Assembly (NCBI RefSeq): GCF_016887565.1
Contig: NZ_CP069396.1
Span: 5,066,001 to 5,130,000 of the forward strand
From: Archangium violaceum
GTDB lineage: Bacteria > Myxococcota > Myxococcia > Myxococcales > Myxococcaceae
Length of the DNA stretch: 64,000 nucleotides
Direction of reading: 5' to 3'
The notes beneath the pieces are model-generated. The model searched no databases and was not told where the DNA came from. It saw only the letters and a program-made list of their open reading frames with translations. The translations under genes were made by a program, and so were the position numbers. Below are positions 1 through 9,226 of this stretch, in pieces; the stretch's first letter is position 1, and every line of letters starts with the position of its first letter.

Positions 1-130
1 GTGGGCTCAAGGCGCCTGCTCCCTTACAACCCGGGCCCCGTGGCGCACAAGCTCCTCGGGGCCGGCTGCCTTGACGGCTGGTGCGGGCTCCGTTACTCGG
101 GAACCTCTCCTCGCTCCGGCGGCAGGTTTC

Positions 131-1159
131 ATGAACGTCCTCGTCACTGGCGGTTGCGGCTTCATCGGTTCCAATCTCGTCAGGTACCTGCGGCGGACCC
201 GCCCGGACTGGAAGGTCGTCAATCTCGACGCGCTCACGTACGCGGGCAACCTCGAGAACCTCATCGACCTCGAGGGCGATCCGGGCCACCTCTTCGTCCG
301 GGGGGACATCCTCGACCAGGCGTTCGTCGAGCGGCTGATGCGCGAGCACGCCATCGACGCGGTGATGCACCTGGCCGCCGAGAGCCACGTGGACCGCTCC
401 ATCCTCGGCCCCGAGGCCTTCGTGCAGACCAACGTGCTCGGCACCCAGCGCCTGCTCGAGGCGTCGCGCAAGCATGGCGGCATCCGGCGCTTCCTCATGG
501 TCTCCACCGACGAGGTGTACGGCTCGCTGGGGCCCACCGGCGCCTTCACCGAGACTTCGCCGCTCCAGCCGTCCAGCCCGTACTCGGCCTCGAAGACGAG
601 CGCGGATCTGCTCGCCCTGGCCTGGCACCACACCTTCGGTCTGGACGTGGTGGTGACGCGCTGCTCGAACAACTACGGCCGCTACCAGTTCCCCGAGAAG
701 CTCATCCCCCTGATGGTGGTCAACGCCCTGCACGACAAGCCGCTGCCGGTGTACGGCGATGGCGCCAACGTGCGGGACTGGCTCCACGTGGAGGACCACT
801 GTCAGGCGCTGCTGCTCGCCCTGGAGAAGGGCCGGGCCGGCGAGGTCTACAACATCGGCGGTGGGGCCGAGCGCAAGAACATCGAGATCGTCAAGGCCAT
901 CCTCGCGCTGGTGGGCAAGCCCGAGTCCCTCATCCGCTTCGTGAAGGATCGCCCGGGGCACGATCGGCGCTACGCGATCGATCCCTCGAAGAGCCGGGCC
1001 GAGCTGGGCTGGACGCCCGCGCACACCTTCGAGCGGGGCCTGGAGGAGACGGTGCGCTGGTACGTGGACCACCGGGACTGGTGGCAGCGGGTGATGAGCG
1101 GCGCCTACCGGGACTATTTCGACACGCAGTACCGCGCGCGTCTCCAGGTGACGGGGTGA
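131..1159 (+). CDS. rfbB: dTDP-glucose 4,6-dehydratase
   Basis: Converts dTDP-glucose to dTDP-4-keto-6-deoxyglucose, the second step of dTDP-L-rhamnose synthesis, in the cytoplasm. The 342-residue protein is usual family length. It opens with the Rossmann motif [11 protein letters not shown]. It carries the catalytic segment [10 protein letters not shown], the active-site YSASK (Tyr-x3-Lys) and the downstream [14 protein letters not shown] block typical of RmlB. I start at the ATG at 131, directly before the Rossmann strand. An in-frame GTG at 71 would add 20 unrelated residues. The stop lies 4 bases before rfbD, so the two are an operon. A weak TTGACG at 71-76 upstream is not convincing as a -35 box. 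The family call is very secure. Confidence 0.97.
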   Translation: MNVLVTGGCGFIGSNLVRYLRRTRPDWKVVNLDALTYAGNLENLIDLEGDPGHLFVRGDILDQAFVERLMREHAIDAVMHLAAESHVDRSILGPEAFVQTNVLGTQRLLEASRKHGGIRRFLMVSTDEVYGSLGPTGAFTETSPLQPSSPYSASKTSADLLALAWHHTFGLDVVVTRCSNNYGRYQFPEKLIPLMVVNALHDKPLPVYGDGANVRDWLHVEDHCQALLLALEKGRAGEVYNIGGGAERKNIEIVKAILALVGKPESLIRFVKDRPGHDRRYAIDPSKSRAELGWTPAHTFERGLEETVRWYVDHRDWWQRVMSGAYRDYFDTQYRARLQVTG

Positions 1160-1163
1160 ACCG

Positions 1164-2063
1164 ATGCGAATCCTGGTGACTGGAGCCAACGGGCTGGTGG
1201 GGAGCAGGACGTGCCATCTGCTGGTGGAGCAGGGGCACGAGGTGGTGGGGCTCGGGCGGGGCGAGCGCCGCGCGACCGGGAGCTGGCGGTACGTGCCCTG
1301 CGAGCTCACCCGGGAGCAGGAGGTGTCCGCCGCCTTCGCGGACGCGTCCCCCGAGGTCGTCATCCACTGTGGCTCCATGACGGAGGTGGATGCGTGCGAG
1401 CGGGAGCCGGAGCTGGCCTTCGCGGCCAACGTGGACGCGACGGCCTACGTGGCCCGGGCCTCGCGCAGGGCGGGGGCGCATCTGGTGCACGTCTCCACGG
1501 ACTACGTCTTCGACGGCGAGGCGGGCCCCTATGACGTGGAGGCCCTCCCCAATCCGCGGGGCGTGTACTCCGTCACCAAGCACATGGGCGAGCAGGCCGC
1601 CCGGGTGCTCGCGCCCGGCTGTGCCATCGCCCGGACGGCGGTGGTGTACGGCTGGCCTCCGGTGGCGGGCCGCCTCAACTTCGGGGCCTGGTTGCTGACC
1701 ACGCTGGAGAAGGGCCAGCCCGTCCGCCTCTTCGAGGATCAGTTCGTCTCACCCAGCTACGCGGAGAACGTGGCCGCCATGGTGGCGGAGCTGGGCGTGC
1801 GCCGGCTCGGAGGCATCTGGCACACGTGTGGCGCCGAGGTGCTCAGCCGCGTGCACTTCGGCCGGGCGTTCTGCGAGGTGTTCGGCTTCGACGTGGGGCT
1901 CATCGTCCCGGTGAAGCTGGCCGAGCTGAAGCTGCCCGCGCCTCGCCCCCTGCGCTCGGGGCTGCGGGTGGACAAGACCCGGCACGAGCTGAAGGCCCGC
2001 CCCCTGGGGCTGGCCGAGTCGCTCACTCGCTTCCACGCGGACTGGCGGCGCACTCGGGGTTGA
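1164..2063 (+). CDS. rfbD: dTDP-4-dehydrorhamnose reductase (RmlD-type SDR)
   Basis: Reduces dTDP-4-keto-L-rhamnose to dTDP-L-rhamnose, the final step of the pathway begun by rfbB. The 299-residue protein starts MRILVTGANGLVGSR (NAD(P)-binding Gly-x2-Gly-x2-Gly). It has VDACEREPELAFAANV, STDYVFDGEAGPYD and the catalytic YSVTKHMGEQ, all in RmlD order. The ATG follows rfbB by 4 bases, with GGTGA just upstream. The 3' end overlaps the end of the convergent glycosyltransferase gene by 41 bases, an unusual antisense overlap. The matching rfbA and rfbC genes lie about 7 kb downstream rather than adjacent. Confidence 0.93.
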   Translation: MRILVTGANGLVGSRTCHLLVEQGHEVVGLGRGERRATGSWRYVPCELTREQEVSAAFADASPEVVIHCGSMTEVDACEREPELAFAANVDATAYVARASRRAGAHLVHVSTDYVFDGEAGPYDVEALPNPRGVYSVTKHMGEQAARVLAPGCAIARTAVVYGWPPVAGRLNFGAWLLTTLEKGQPVRLFEDQFVSPSYAENVAAMVAELGVRRLGGIWHTCGAEVLSRVHFGRAFCEVFGFDVGLIVPVKLAELKLPAPRPLRSGLRVDKTRHELKARPLGLAESLTRFHADWRRTRG

Positions 2064-3627
2064 GCCCGGCCGCGGCATCGGGCCCCTCGGGGGTTTTCTC
2101 CGCGGTCTTCTGCTCGGCCCGCTGTTGCCACCAGTCGCGAGCCTTCTCCACCTCGCCCAGGTGGGCGGTGGCGTCGCGCAGCTGGGTGCTCGTGTCCTGG
2201 GCCTGCTGTTGCCACCAGTCGCGCGCCTGCTCCACCTCGCCCAGGTGGGCGGTGGCGTCGCGCAGCTGGGTGCTCAGGTCCTGGGCCTGTTGCTGCCACC
2301 AGTCGCGAGCCTTCTCCACCTCGCCCAGGTGGGCGGTGGCATCGCGCAGCTGGGTGCTCAGGTCCTGGGCCTGTTGTTGCCACCGGTCGCGAGCCTGCTC
2401 CACCTCGCGCAGGTAGGTGGTGGCGTCGCGCAGCTGGGTGCTCAGGTCCTGGGCCTGCCGTTGCCACCAGTCGCGTGCCTCCTCCAGCGCACGTGTCTCC
2501 TGGAGGAGCGTGTCGGTTCGCTGCTCGATCGAGGAGGTCAGGTCCGCGAGCGCCGTCATCAGTCGATCCGGCGGAGGAGGCCGCACGGGCCGCAGGTGGC
2601 GGCGCAGGGTCTCCAGCAACACCCGGGGCGAGGCGGTGCGGGCCACGCGCTCGACCACGCCCTCCAGATCCGCTGTGGTCATCTGCCCGAGCGTGGCCCA
2701 GACCTCGGCGGGTGGCTGCTCCGGCAGGCCCAGCCCCGCGAAGTTGGTGGCCTGGAGGGTCGCCCAGCTGCTCGGAGTGAGCGCTCCGGCGAGCCCGCCT
2801 CCGGGCTTGGCGGCCACGGCCACCCGGCGCCCTCGTACCGCCGCCTCGAGTGCCACGAGTCCCACGGCCACCACCACGTCGGCCTCCCGCATGTACGTCT
2901 CGAAGTCACCCGATTCGATGACCTCGGCGCTCAGGCCGGGCAGGGACTCCAGCCAGGCGCGGAACCCGGCCGCGTGCGGACCCTGGCCCACCACCTTCAG
3001 CGGCACGTGTCCCGCCATGGCGAGTTGCGCCGCCGCCTTCAGCACCCACCGCTTGTCGTCGCTCAGCCGCATTGGTGCCAGCACGGAGCCCATGCCCGGG
3101 AGTGAAGAGGGGGGGCACTCGGGCAGGGGCGTCGCGTTGGGCAGGACGGAGACCTGCTCGGTGGAGATTCCGAACTCCCGCGCGACGCCGTCGACGTACG
3201 CCTGTCCGGGAACGAGCACCTGGGGACCCCCGGGCGCGCCAACGGCCGTGGCCAGCACCTCGAAGCGCTCCGCGCCGAGCCACTCCCGGTTGGTGCCGGG
3301 CGAGCCGTGCACGCCCACCACCGCGGAACGCGCCTCGCCGAGCGCCGGTGCCAGCAGCGCTGTCTGCGGGGAGCTCAGCAGCAGCACGTCCGCCCCCTTC
3401 ATCCATCGCAGCACCTGTCTCTGCCCGGCCCCGTTCCAGGCCTCGAGGAGGCGGACGTCCACTCCAGTCAGGTGCTCGGAGACATCTCGCGCGCCTCGCA
3501 CCGAGACGATCGTCGCCGGCATCCCCTCCCGGCCCGCCTGCCTGGCGACATCGCAGGCATGGCGGAGCAGTCCTCCCAGAGTCAGCTCGGGCAGGAGGAT
3601 CAACAACCGGGTATCTTGCACTGTCAT
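2023..3627 (-). CDS. GT-B-type glycosyltransferase with C-terminal tandem coiled-coil repeats
   Basis: Probable polysaccharide glycosyltransferase; donor and acceptor are unknown. The first ~360 residues look like a GT-B fold: LLILLPELTLGG at the N-terminus, a middle VLPNATPL hinge and a C-terminal half with LKVVGQGP and ADVVVAVGLVALEAAVRG, as in GT4-like enzymes. The last ~150 residues are a coiled coil of near-identical 28-residue units (ARDWWQQQAQDLSTQLRDAT...), each exactly four heptads. I start at the ATG at 3627, next to the first beta-strand. In-frame ATGs at 3666 and 3657 are possible, since a promoter is predicted further upstream. The 3' end overlaps rfbD by 41 bases. No DXD or catalytic residue could be fixed, so the enzymatic role is inferred from fold-like motifs and context. 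Confidence 0.75.
   Translation of the reverse strand: MTVQDTRLLILLPELTLGGLLRHACDVARQAGREGMPATIVSVRGARDVSEHLTGVDVRLLEAWNGAGQRQVLRWMKGADVLLLSSPQTALLAPALGEARSAVVGVHGSPGTNREWLGAERFEVLATAVGAPGGPQVLVPGQAYVDGVAREFGISTEQVSVLPNATPLPECPPSSLPGMGSVLAPMRLSDDKRWVLKAAAQLAMAGHVPLKVVGQGPHAAGFRAWLESLPGLSAEVIESGDFETYMREADVVVAVGLVALEAAVRGRRVAVAAKPGGGLAGALTPSSWATLQATNFAGLGLPEQPPAEVWATLGQMTTADLEGVVERVARTASPRVLLETLRRHLRPVRPPPPDRLMTALADLTSSIEQRTDTLLQETRALEEARDWWQRQAQDLSTQLRDATTYLREVEQARDRWQQQAQDLSTQLRDATAHLGEVEKARDWWQQQAQDLSTQLRDATAHLGEVEQARDWWQQQAQDTSTQLRDATAHLGEVEKARDWWQQRAEQKTAEKTPEGPDAAAGLNPECAASPRGSE
2125..2490 (-). repeat. 84-bp tandem repeat encoding 28-residue coiled-coil units
   Basis: Units start with ttgcca/ctgcca at 2125, 2209, 2293, 2377 and 2461, exactly 84 bp apart. 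Four units are full and the fifth decays after about 25 bases. Each encodes 28 residues (four heptads), with tandem Trp near the start (ARDWWQ or ARDRWQ). Near-identity at the DNA level suggests recent slippage or unequal crossover. The repeat lies inside the glycosyltransferase gene and is in frame, so copy-number change would alter coiled-coil length without frameshift. Confidence 0.9.
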
Positions 3628-3700
3628 TGAGCTATTTCGTGTTCTCTGAACGGGCATCCGGCACATGCCCGCTCGTTCATGGGAGTCCTTGGATTCCAAA

Positions 3701-3730
3701 CTTGTAATGCATAAGAAGCGAGAGGGGTCA
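3701..3730 (-). promoter_or_regulatory. Candidate sigma-70-type promoter for the coiled-coil glycosyltransferase
   Basis: On the minus strand TTGACC (3730-3725) is followed after 18 bases by TACAAG (3706-3701), 5/6 and 4/6 matches to -35 and -10 consensus. Initiation would fall near 3694. That excludes a TTG start at 3699 and favours the ATGs at 3666, 3657 or 3627. It lies in the divergent gap between the two glycosyltransferase genes. Confidence 0.45.
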
Positions 3731-3840
3731 AGAGGACGAGGGGAGGATGGGCCGCTCGCGGGGTTCGACGCCCCTCGTCACGAATTCTCAAGAGGGCCGA
3801 ATACAGGCGCCAGGCCGCCTGCTCGCCGGGGTGGGTTGCC

Positions 3841-3869
3841 TTGACACCACAGCATCAATCCCGTAACAC
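3841..3869 (+). promoter_or_regulatory. Weak promoter candidate for the GT2-GT4 gene
   Basis: A perfect TTGACA (3841-3846) with a 17-base spacer to TAACAC (3864-3869). The -10 matches only 3/6, so this rests mainly on the -35 hexamer and its placement ~170 bases before the gene at 4040. Confidence 0.3.
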
Positions 3870-4039
3870 ACGCGCGGCCAGCCGGGTCAGGGTGCTGGGC
3901 CGCGTCGAGGCATGTGGGTAGGGCCGGAGCTCCCGCGGCAGAGTCTGGCGATGGGCTGAACCCTGTTCGTCCCAGCGCCACTCGCCATCTCCTCACGCCG
4001 GGGTGGGGGCGGGTGCACCGCCGGTGAGTGAGAACGGTC

Positions 4040-6586
4040 ATGAATCGCCAGGGAAGCAAGCAGTCGCTAGTCGCCACGGTGGTGAAGGGGAACGAGCGGT
4101 CTCCGGCACCCCAGGAGAAGTCCGACGCGCCGATGGGCGATGTCCTGCCCTTGCGCCAGAAGGTCGCCTCCAAGCCCAAGCCACCCAAGCCGCCCGTGAA
4201 GCGTCAGCGCGCCTCGAGCACGATGGACGAGGCGGTGCAGATGCGGGAGCGGCTGCGCGAGATGGAGCGCAAGCTGACGCAGCTCCAGGCCACCAACAAC
4301 TGGCTCCAGTCCGAGCTCAACGCGCGCGAGTTGCAGGTCCGCAACTACAGGACGCACCGCGCCTTCGAGTTCGCGCAGGAGCTGGTGGACATCAAGGATG
4401 ATCCGACGCGGGCCTGGCGGCTGCCGCTGGCCATGGCGAAGCTGGCGGTGCCAAAGCCGGCCCGCAGGTGGCTGGACCAGAACGTGATGAACCCGGCACT
4501 GAAGGTGAGTGAGCGCCTCCTGGAGATCGCCCTGGAGCAGCCGCTGCGCAGCCTGCCGGATCCCCAGCCCCTGGTGGACGGGGCCTCGGCGCTCTACCGC
4601 AAGGTGGAGCGCAATGTCTTCGGCAATGCCCGCCTCGAGCCCAGCCGTGAGCGCTGGCCCGCGTCCCAGCCGCTCGTGTCGGTCATCATCCCGTGCTTCA
4701 ACTACGGGCGCTTCCTGCCCGACGCGCTGGTGAGCCTCGACAAGCAGACGCTGCAGGACTTCGAGATCATCATCGTGGAGGGTGGCTCCACGGACGGCAC
4801 CACCCAGGAGCAGGTGCTGGCGCTGGAGCACCGCAAGGTGCGGAAGATCTTCCAGCCCGAGCCCACGCTGGTGGGGGAGAACCGCCTCGCCGGGCTGCAG
4901 CAGGCGCGCGGCAAGTACATCGTCTTCCTGGACGCGGACGACATGCTCGCCCCCACGTACCTGGAGAAGGCGGTGATGGCGCTGGAGCTGCTGGGCGTGG
5001 ACGTGGTCTACCCCTCCGTGCAGCTCTTCGGCCGTGAGAACCGCATCTGGGAGACGGCGGAGAAGTTCTCCCTGGCCGACCTGTGCAAGACCAACACGGT
5101 GGCCACCGTGGCGGTGTTCCGCTACGACACGTGGAAGTCGCGGAACATCGGCTACGGCAGCAACAAGGACGGCTCCATCGAGGACTGGGACTTCTGGCTG
5201 CGCTTCGCCGAGCGGGGCGCCCGGGGGTACAAGATCCGCGAGCCGCTGATGCTCTACCGCATCCACGGCAACAGCCTGTCGGACGCCATCAAGCCGAAGC
5301 TGGAGCAGGCCTACCGCAAGACGCTGGCGGCGCACCGGCGCTACCTGGGGCCTCGCCGCGTGGCGCGCATCACCCGCGAGCAGACCCAGCCCATCGAATC
5401 GCTGGGGCCCTCGCCGGACCTGTCGCGCGCCCTGCTGCCGGCGCGCACCTCGCTGCGCATCGCCCTGGCCCAGCCGTGGATGGTGATGGGCGGCTCCGAC
5501 AGCCTCATGCTCCAGGTGTTCGCCACCTGCCACAGCGAGGACACGCGGCTCACCGTCTATTCCACCATCGACACGCCTCCCAGCATGGGCAGCTCGGCGG
5601 GGGCCTTCCAGCGCCTCACCGACGACGTCTTCGAGCTGTCCAAGGAGCTGCCCGACTCCGCTCACGACGAGGCCATCCTCCACCTGCTGCGCACGCGCCA
5701 GGTGAACGTGCTGATGCTCATCGGCTCGGCGCGGACGTACGATCTGCTGCCGCGCATCCGCCGGGAGCTGCCGCACATCCGGGTGGTGGACCACCTGTAC
5801 AACACGGTGGGGCACCTGCAGAACAACCGCCGCCACGCGGGGGAGATCGACTTCCACATCGTCGCCAACGAGGAGGTGCGCGACGCGCTGCTGCAGGGGG
5901 GCGAGTCGCCCGAGCGCATCCGCATCATCCACCATGGCATCGACATGAAGCGCTTCTCGCAGGACACCGTGCCCTATGTGGCCGGAGGTCCTCCCCGGCT
6001 GGCGCTGGCGCCCGGTGAGCGGCTGGTCCTGTACTCGGGCCGCTTCTCCGAGGAGAAGGGCGTGCTGCGCTTCGTGGAGATCGTCCGCCGCATGCGGCGC
6101 GACAAGCACGTGCGCTTCGCGATGACGGGTGACGGGCCGCAGCGCGCGGAGGTGGAGGAGTTCATCAAGCGCCACGGACTGGCCGATCGCGTGGAGCTGC
6201 TGGGCATCGTGGAGGATGCGCGGCCCTACCTGCGCCGGGCGGACGTGGTGGTCATCCCCTCGGACGTGGAGGGGCTGCCGCTGGTGTGTCTGGAGTCGCT
6301 GGCGCTGGGCACGCCGGTGGTGGCGTCGAAGGTGGGGGCGCTGCCCGAGGTCATCCAGACGGGCCGCACGGGCTTCCTCGTGCCGCCCACGGACGTGGAC
6401 GGGTTCGTGCGTGACATCCACGGCGCGCTGAGCCTGGACTCGCGGCGCACGCGCCTGGCGCGCACGTGCCGCCAGAGTGTCGAGCAGCGTTTCTCCATCG
6501 AAACGGCTCGACAGAAATACTACGAAGTGTTCCGCCAGCTGACGTCCGATCGGGCGACGAGCGGCACCGTTCAAGGGAGTCGATGA
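4040..6586 (+). CDS. Two-domain glycosyltransferase (GT2 fused to GT4)
   Basis: An ~848-residue cytoplasmic enzyme likely adding two successive sugars to the surface polysaccharide. After a Lys-rich N-terminus, residues ~60-110 form a coiled coil (MRERLREMERKLTQLQ...). From ~residue 212 there is a GT-A/GT2 domain: SVIIPCFNYGRFLPDAL, VEGGSTDGT, the metal-binding VFLDADDM and the late SIEDWDFWLRFAERG. From ~residue 480 a GT-B/GT4 domain follows: IRIIHHGIDMKRF, YSGRFSEEKG, MTGDGPQRAEVEEF and PSDVEGLPLVCLESLALG with the E-x7-E motif. Start is the ATG at 4040 with GGTGAG at 4023-4028; a GTG at 4028 is an alternative. The next gene starts 1 base after the stop, so they are co-transcribed. Confidence 0.9.
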   Translation: MNRQGSKQSLVATVVKGNERSPAPQEKSDAPMGDVLPLRQKVASKPKPPKPPVKRQRASSTMDEAVQMRERLREMERKLTQLQATNNWLQSELNARELQVRNYRTHRAFEFAQELVDIKDDPTRAWRLPLAMAKLAVPKPARRWLDQNVMNPALKVSERLLEIALEQPLRSLPDPQPLVDGASALYRKVERNVFGNARLEPSRERWPASQPLVSVIIPCFNYGRFLPDALVSLDKQTLQDFEIIIVEGGSTDGTTQEQVLALEHRKVRKIFQPEPTLVGENRLAGLQQARGKYIVFLDADDMLAPTYLEKAVMALELLGVDVVYPSVQLFGRENRIWETAEKFSLADLCKTNTVATVAVFRYDTWKSRNIGYGSNKDGSIEDWDFWLRFAERGARGYKIREPLMLYRIHGNSLSDAIKPKLEQAYRKTLAAHRRYLGPRRVARITREQTQPIESLGPSPDLSRALLPARTSLRIALAQPWMVMGGSDSLMLQVFATCHSEDTRLTVYSTIDTPPSMGSSAGAFQRLTDDVFELSKELPDSAHDEAILHLLRTRQVNVLMLIGSARTYDLLPRIRRELPHIRVVDHLYNTVGHLQNNRRHAGEIDFHIVANEEVRDALLQGGESPERIRIIHHGIDMKRFSQDTVPYVAGGPPRLALAPGERLVLYSGRFSEEKGVLRFVEIVRRMRRDKHVRFAMTGDGPQRAEVEEFIKRHGLADRVELLGIVEDARPYLRRADVVVIPSDVEGLPLVCLESLALGTPVVASKVGALPEVIQTGRTGFLVPPTDVDGFVRDIHGALSLDSRRTRLARTCRQSVEQRFSIETARQKYYEVFRQLTSDRATSGTVQGSR

Positions 6587-6587
6587 C

Positions 6588-7580
6588 GTGAAAGTGCAGG
6601 GTGCGAAGGTTCTGGTGACGGGGGCGGGTGGCTTCATCGGGAGCCACCTGGTGGAGGCGCTGGTCGCGCGCGGTGCCGAGGTCACGGCCATGGTGCACTA
6701 CGATGCCCGGCCGGATCTCGCCAACCTGGAGTTCGCGCCCGCCGCGGTGCGCTCGAAGATCAAGGTCGTCTCCGGCAACATCGAGGATCCGTTCTTCGTG
6801 TCCTCCGCGGTGGCCGGCCAGGACGTGGTGTTCCACCTGGCGGCGTTGATCGCCATCCCGTACTCGTACGTGGCGCCGGCCAGCTACGTGCGCGCCAACG
6901 TGGAGGGCACGCTCAACGTCCTGGAGGCCGCGCGCACGCACAAGGTGTCGCGCGTCGTCCATACCTCCACCTCCGAGACTTACGGCACCGCGCTCTACAC
7001 GCCCATCGACGAGAAGCACCCGCTGCAGGGCCAGTCGCCCTACTCGGCGTCGAAGATCGGCGCGGACAAGCTGGCGGAGAGCTACTTCCTGAGCTTCGGC
7101 CTGCCGGTGGCCACCATCCGCCCGTTCAACACCTTCGGGCCGCGGCAGTCGGCGCGCGCCGTCATCCCCACCATCATCAGCCAGGCCCTGTCCTCCGCGC
7201 CGGTGGTGAAGCTGGGCTCGCTCACCCCGGTGCGCGACCTCAACTACGTGGCCGACACCGTGGAGGGCTTCATCTCCGTCGCCGAGAGCGACAAGGCCCT
7301 GGGCGAGGTGGTGAACGTGGGCTCCGGCAAGGCCATCAGCATTGGCGAGCTGGCCAAGCTGATCCTCCGCCTGGCGGGGGTGAACAAGGAGATCGTCTGC
7401 GAGACCGAGCGCACCCGCCCCGAGAAGAGCGAGGTGATGACGCTCCTGGCCGACTCCCGCAAGGCCGAGGCGCTCACCGGGTGGAAGACGCGCGTGGGGC
7501 TCGAGCAGGGCCTGCGCGAGACGATCGAGTTCATCCGCAACCACGCCGACCGCTTCCGGCCGGACGTCTACAACCGGTAG
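6588..7580 (+). CDS. NAD-dependent nucleotide-sugar 4,6-dehydratase (LegB-like extended SDR)
   Basis: Extended short-chain dehydrogenase of 330 residues, likely making a 4-keto-6-deoxy nucleotide sugar. The NAD motif is VTGAGGFIGSHLVEAL. The catalytic region is STSETYGTAL with YSASKIGADKLAES, and the substrate lobe has RPFNTFGPRQSARAVIP. The pattern (GAEVTAMVHYDARPD after the first helix, AVIPTIISQAL later) most resembles the LegB/GDP-sugar dehydratase group rather than UDP-galactose epimerase. Starts at GTG 6588. It is followed 9 bases later by a sugar nucleotidyltransferase and then a reductase-like SDR, a set that could build one activated deoxysugar. The exact nucleotide and sugar are not determinable here. 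Confidence 0.85.
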   Translation: MKVQGAKVLVTGAGGFIGSHLVEALVARGAEVTAMVHYDARPDLANLEFAPAAVRSKIKVVSGNIEDPFFVSSAVAGQDVVFHLAALIAIPYSYVAPASYVRANVEGTLNVLEAARTHKVSRVVHTSTSETYGTALYTPIDEKHPLQGQSPYSASKIGADKLAESYFLSFGLPVATIRPFNTFGPRQSARAVIPTIISQALSSAPVVKLGSLTPVRDLNYVADTVEGFISVAESDKALGEVVNVGSGKAISIGELAKLILRLAGVNKEIVCETERTRPEKSEVMTLLADSRKAEALTGWKTRVGLEQGLRETIEFIRNHADRFRPDVYNR

Positions 7581-7589
7581 GTCACCACC

Positions 7590-8306
7590 TTGCAAGCCAT
7601 CATTCTCGCGGGTGGAAAGGGCACGCGCCTGCGGCCCTACACCACCAACTTCCCCAAGCCGCTGATGCCCATCGATGATCTCCCCATCCTGGAGATCGTC
7701 GTGCGGCAGCTGGCGCGCGCGGGCTTCGACCGGCTCATCATCACCACCGGCCACCTGGCCGAGCTCATCCGCGTCTTCTGCGGGGATGGCAGCAAGTGGG
7801 GCGTGCACATCCAGTACTCCCACGAGGAGGAGCCGCTGGGGACCGCTGGGCCGCTGTCGCTCATCCAGGACAAGCTCGACGAGAACTTCCTGGTGATGAA
7901 CGGTGACCTGCTCACCACCATGGACTACCGCCGCGCCTTCGAGTCGCACGTGGCCAGCGGCGCCATGGCCACCATCAGCCTCTACCAGCGCGACGTGAAG
8001 ATCGACTTCGGCGTGGTGGAGGAGGAGCCCACCGGGCAGCTCGGCCGCTACATCGAGAAGCCGACGCTCTCCTACAACGTCAGCATGGGCATCAACTTCT
8101 TCAATCGGGGCGCGCTCCGCCACATGGAGCGTGGCAAGCGGTTGGACATCCCCGAGCTGATGATGCGCCTGAAGCAGGCCGGTGAGCGCGTGGCCTGTGC
8201 CCGCCAGGACTGCTACTGGCTCGACATCGGCCGCACGGACGACTACCAGGTCGCGACGGACGAGTTCCAGAAGCGCCGGGATCAGTTCCTCCCCCGCCAT
8301 GGCTGA
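7590..8306 (+). CDS. Sugar-1-phosphate nucleotidyltransferase
   Basis: A 238-residue GT-A-like pyrophosphorylase that activates a sugar phosphate as an NDP-sugar. The N-terminal signature IILAGGKGTRLRPYT and the FPKPLMPIDDLP motif with the phosphate-binding Lys are intact. The metal-binding NGDLLTT and the GRYIEKPTLSYNVSMGINF segment follow. It lacks the C-terminal beta-helix, so it is a short monofunctional form. The start codon is TTG at 7590, placed by the conserved first residues. The end overlaps the next gene by 8 bases, implying translational coupling. It likely supplies substrate to the dehydratase just upstream. Confidence 0.88.
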   Translation: MQAIILAGGKGTRLRPYTTNFPKPLMPIDDLPILEIVVRQLARAGFDRLIITTGHLAELIRVFCGDGSKWGVHIQYSHEEEPLGTAGPLSLIQDKLDENFLVMNGDLLTTMDYRRAFESHVASGAMATISLYQRDVKIDFGVVEEEPTGQLGRYIEKPTLSYNVSMGINFFNRGALRHMERGKRLDIPELMMRLKQAGERVACARQDCYWLDIGRTDDYQVATDEFQKRRDQFLPRHG

Positions 8307-9219
8307 GTCCGTCCTCATCACCGGGAGCGCCGGCTTCGTCGGACGGGCCCTCGCCGCGCGAGTGCGTGCCGAGGGTCGCCCGTGCCTGGGCGTGGGCCGA
8401 TCGCCCCGGGAGGAGCAGGGCTACCACGCCATCGATCTCTCCGCGGGCGCGGGTCCCCTGACGGAGCTGCTCTCGCGCGAGCGGCCCTCGCTCATCTACC
8501 ACCTGGCGGGTGGAACCGCGGGCGGGGCGCAGGGCATGTTCTCGTCCAACGTCTCCTCCACGCTCCACCTGTTCCAGGCCGTGCAGGCCGTGCAGGGCTA
8601 CCAGCCGCGTGTCCTCGTGTCGGGCTCGGCCGCGGAGTACGGAGACCTGGGCCCCGAGCCCATCTCCGAGGACGCCCGCGAGCGTCCGGTGGGCGAGTAC
8701 GGCGTGGCCAAGCTCGCCGAGACGCGGCTGGCGCTGTTGGCCCGGCGCCGCGGGCTGCGCGTGGGCGTGGTGCGCTTCTTCAACATCATCGGTCCGGGCA
8801 TGCCCGGCTCGCTGGCGCCGGCCCGCTTCGCCCGCGAGTCCCTGGCCCTTGCCGCCGCCGGCGGTGGGGTCCTCACCGTGGGGGACCTGTCGCCCGTCCG
8901 GGACTATGTGGACCTCACGGACGTGGTGGACGCCCTCTGGACGCTGGGACAGCGCGATCCGGAGGAGGAGCTCCTCAACATCTGCTCCGGCCAGCCCGTG
9001 CGCATGGGCGCGCTGCTGGAGGAGATCCTCCGGCAGGTGGGCGTGCGCGTGGAGGTCCGCACCGCCGAGAACCTGCTGCGTGGCCCCGGCGACGTGCCGG
9101 TGAGCGTGGGAGACACCCGGCGCCTGGAGCGCGTGCTGGGACGGCGCTTCACCTTCGATCTCTCGCGCTCGGTGGCGCGGCTGGTGGAGAGCCTGCGGGG
9201 CGGCTCGCGGGCCTCGTGA
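8299..9219 (+). CDS. NAD(P)-dependent sugar epimerase/reductase (RmD-like SDR)
   Basis: A 306-residue extended SDR, probably the 4-keto reductase finishing the deoxysugar begun at 6588. It has [23 protein letters not shown], the catalytic [10 protein letters not shown] (Tyr-x3-Lys) and [21 protein letters not shown], as in GDP-6-deoxymannose reductases. It starts with ATG at 8299 inside the end of the nucleotidyltransferase gene (8-base overlap). The stop is 7 bases before rfbA. A role as epimerase instead of reductase cannot be excluded. Confidence 0.82.
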   Translation: MAESVLITGSAGFVGRALAARVRAEGRPCLGVGRSPREEQGYHAIDLSAGAGPLTELLSRERPSLIYHLAGGTAGGAQGMFSSNVSSTLHLFQAVQAVQGYQPRVLVSGSAAEYGDLGPEPISEDARERPVGEYGVAKLAETRLALLARRRGLRVGVVRFFNIIGPGMPGSLAPARFARESLALAAAGGGVLTVGDLSPVRDYVDLTDVVDALWTLGQRDPEEELLNICSGQPVRMGALLEEILRQVGVRVEVRTAENLLRGPGDVPVSVGDTRRLERVLGRRFTFDLSRSVARLVESLRGGSRAS

Positions 9220-9226
9220 GGAGCAC

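Larger units (their letters stand above)
3628..4039. other. 412-bp divergent intergenic region
   Basis: Non-coding gap between two divergent glycosyltransferase genes. It is less GC-rich near 3600-3720 than its surroundings. It holds the minus-strand promoter candidate at 3701-3730. For the plus strand there is a TTGACA at 3841-3846, with a poor -10 match (TAACAC, 3864-3869) after 17 bases. I see no RNA gene or convincing small reading frame. Confidence 0.6.

Noticed and set aside
71-99. TTGACG-N17-TACTCG as promoter of rfbB
   Set aside because: The -10 matches only 2/6, so it is not better than chance in this region.
1-130. A plus-strand frame starting with GTG at base 1 that reads through rfbB
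   Set aside because: It is out of frame with rfbB and low-complexity Arg/Pro/Gly-rich, so the first 130 bases are taken as upstream region of rfbB with no gene called.
4067-6691. A long minus-strand reading frame of about 870 codons opposite the GT2-GT4 gene
   Set aside because: It is a mirror of a GC-rich coding frame, lacks any domain pattern, and the sense strand holds a clear two-domain enzyme. Similar antisense frames at 6351-8321, 25728-27740, 31677-33722, 41044-43518 and 50944-53268 were rejected for the same reason.
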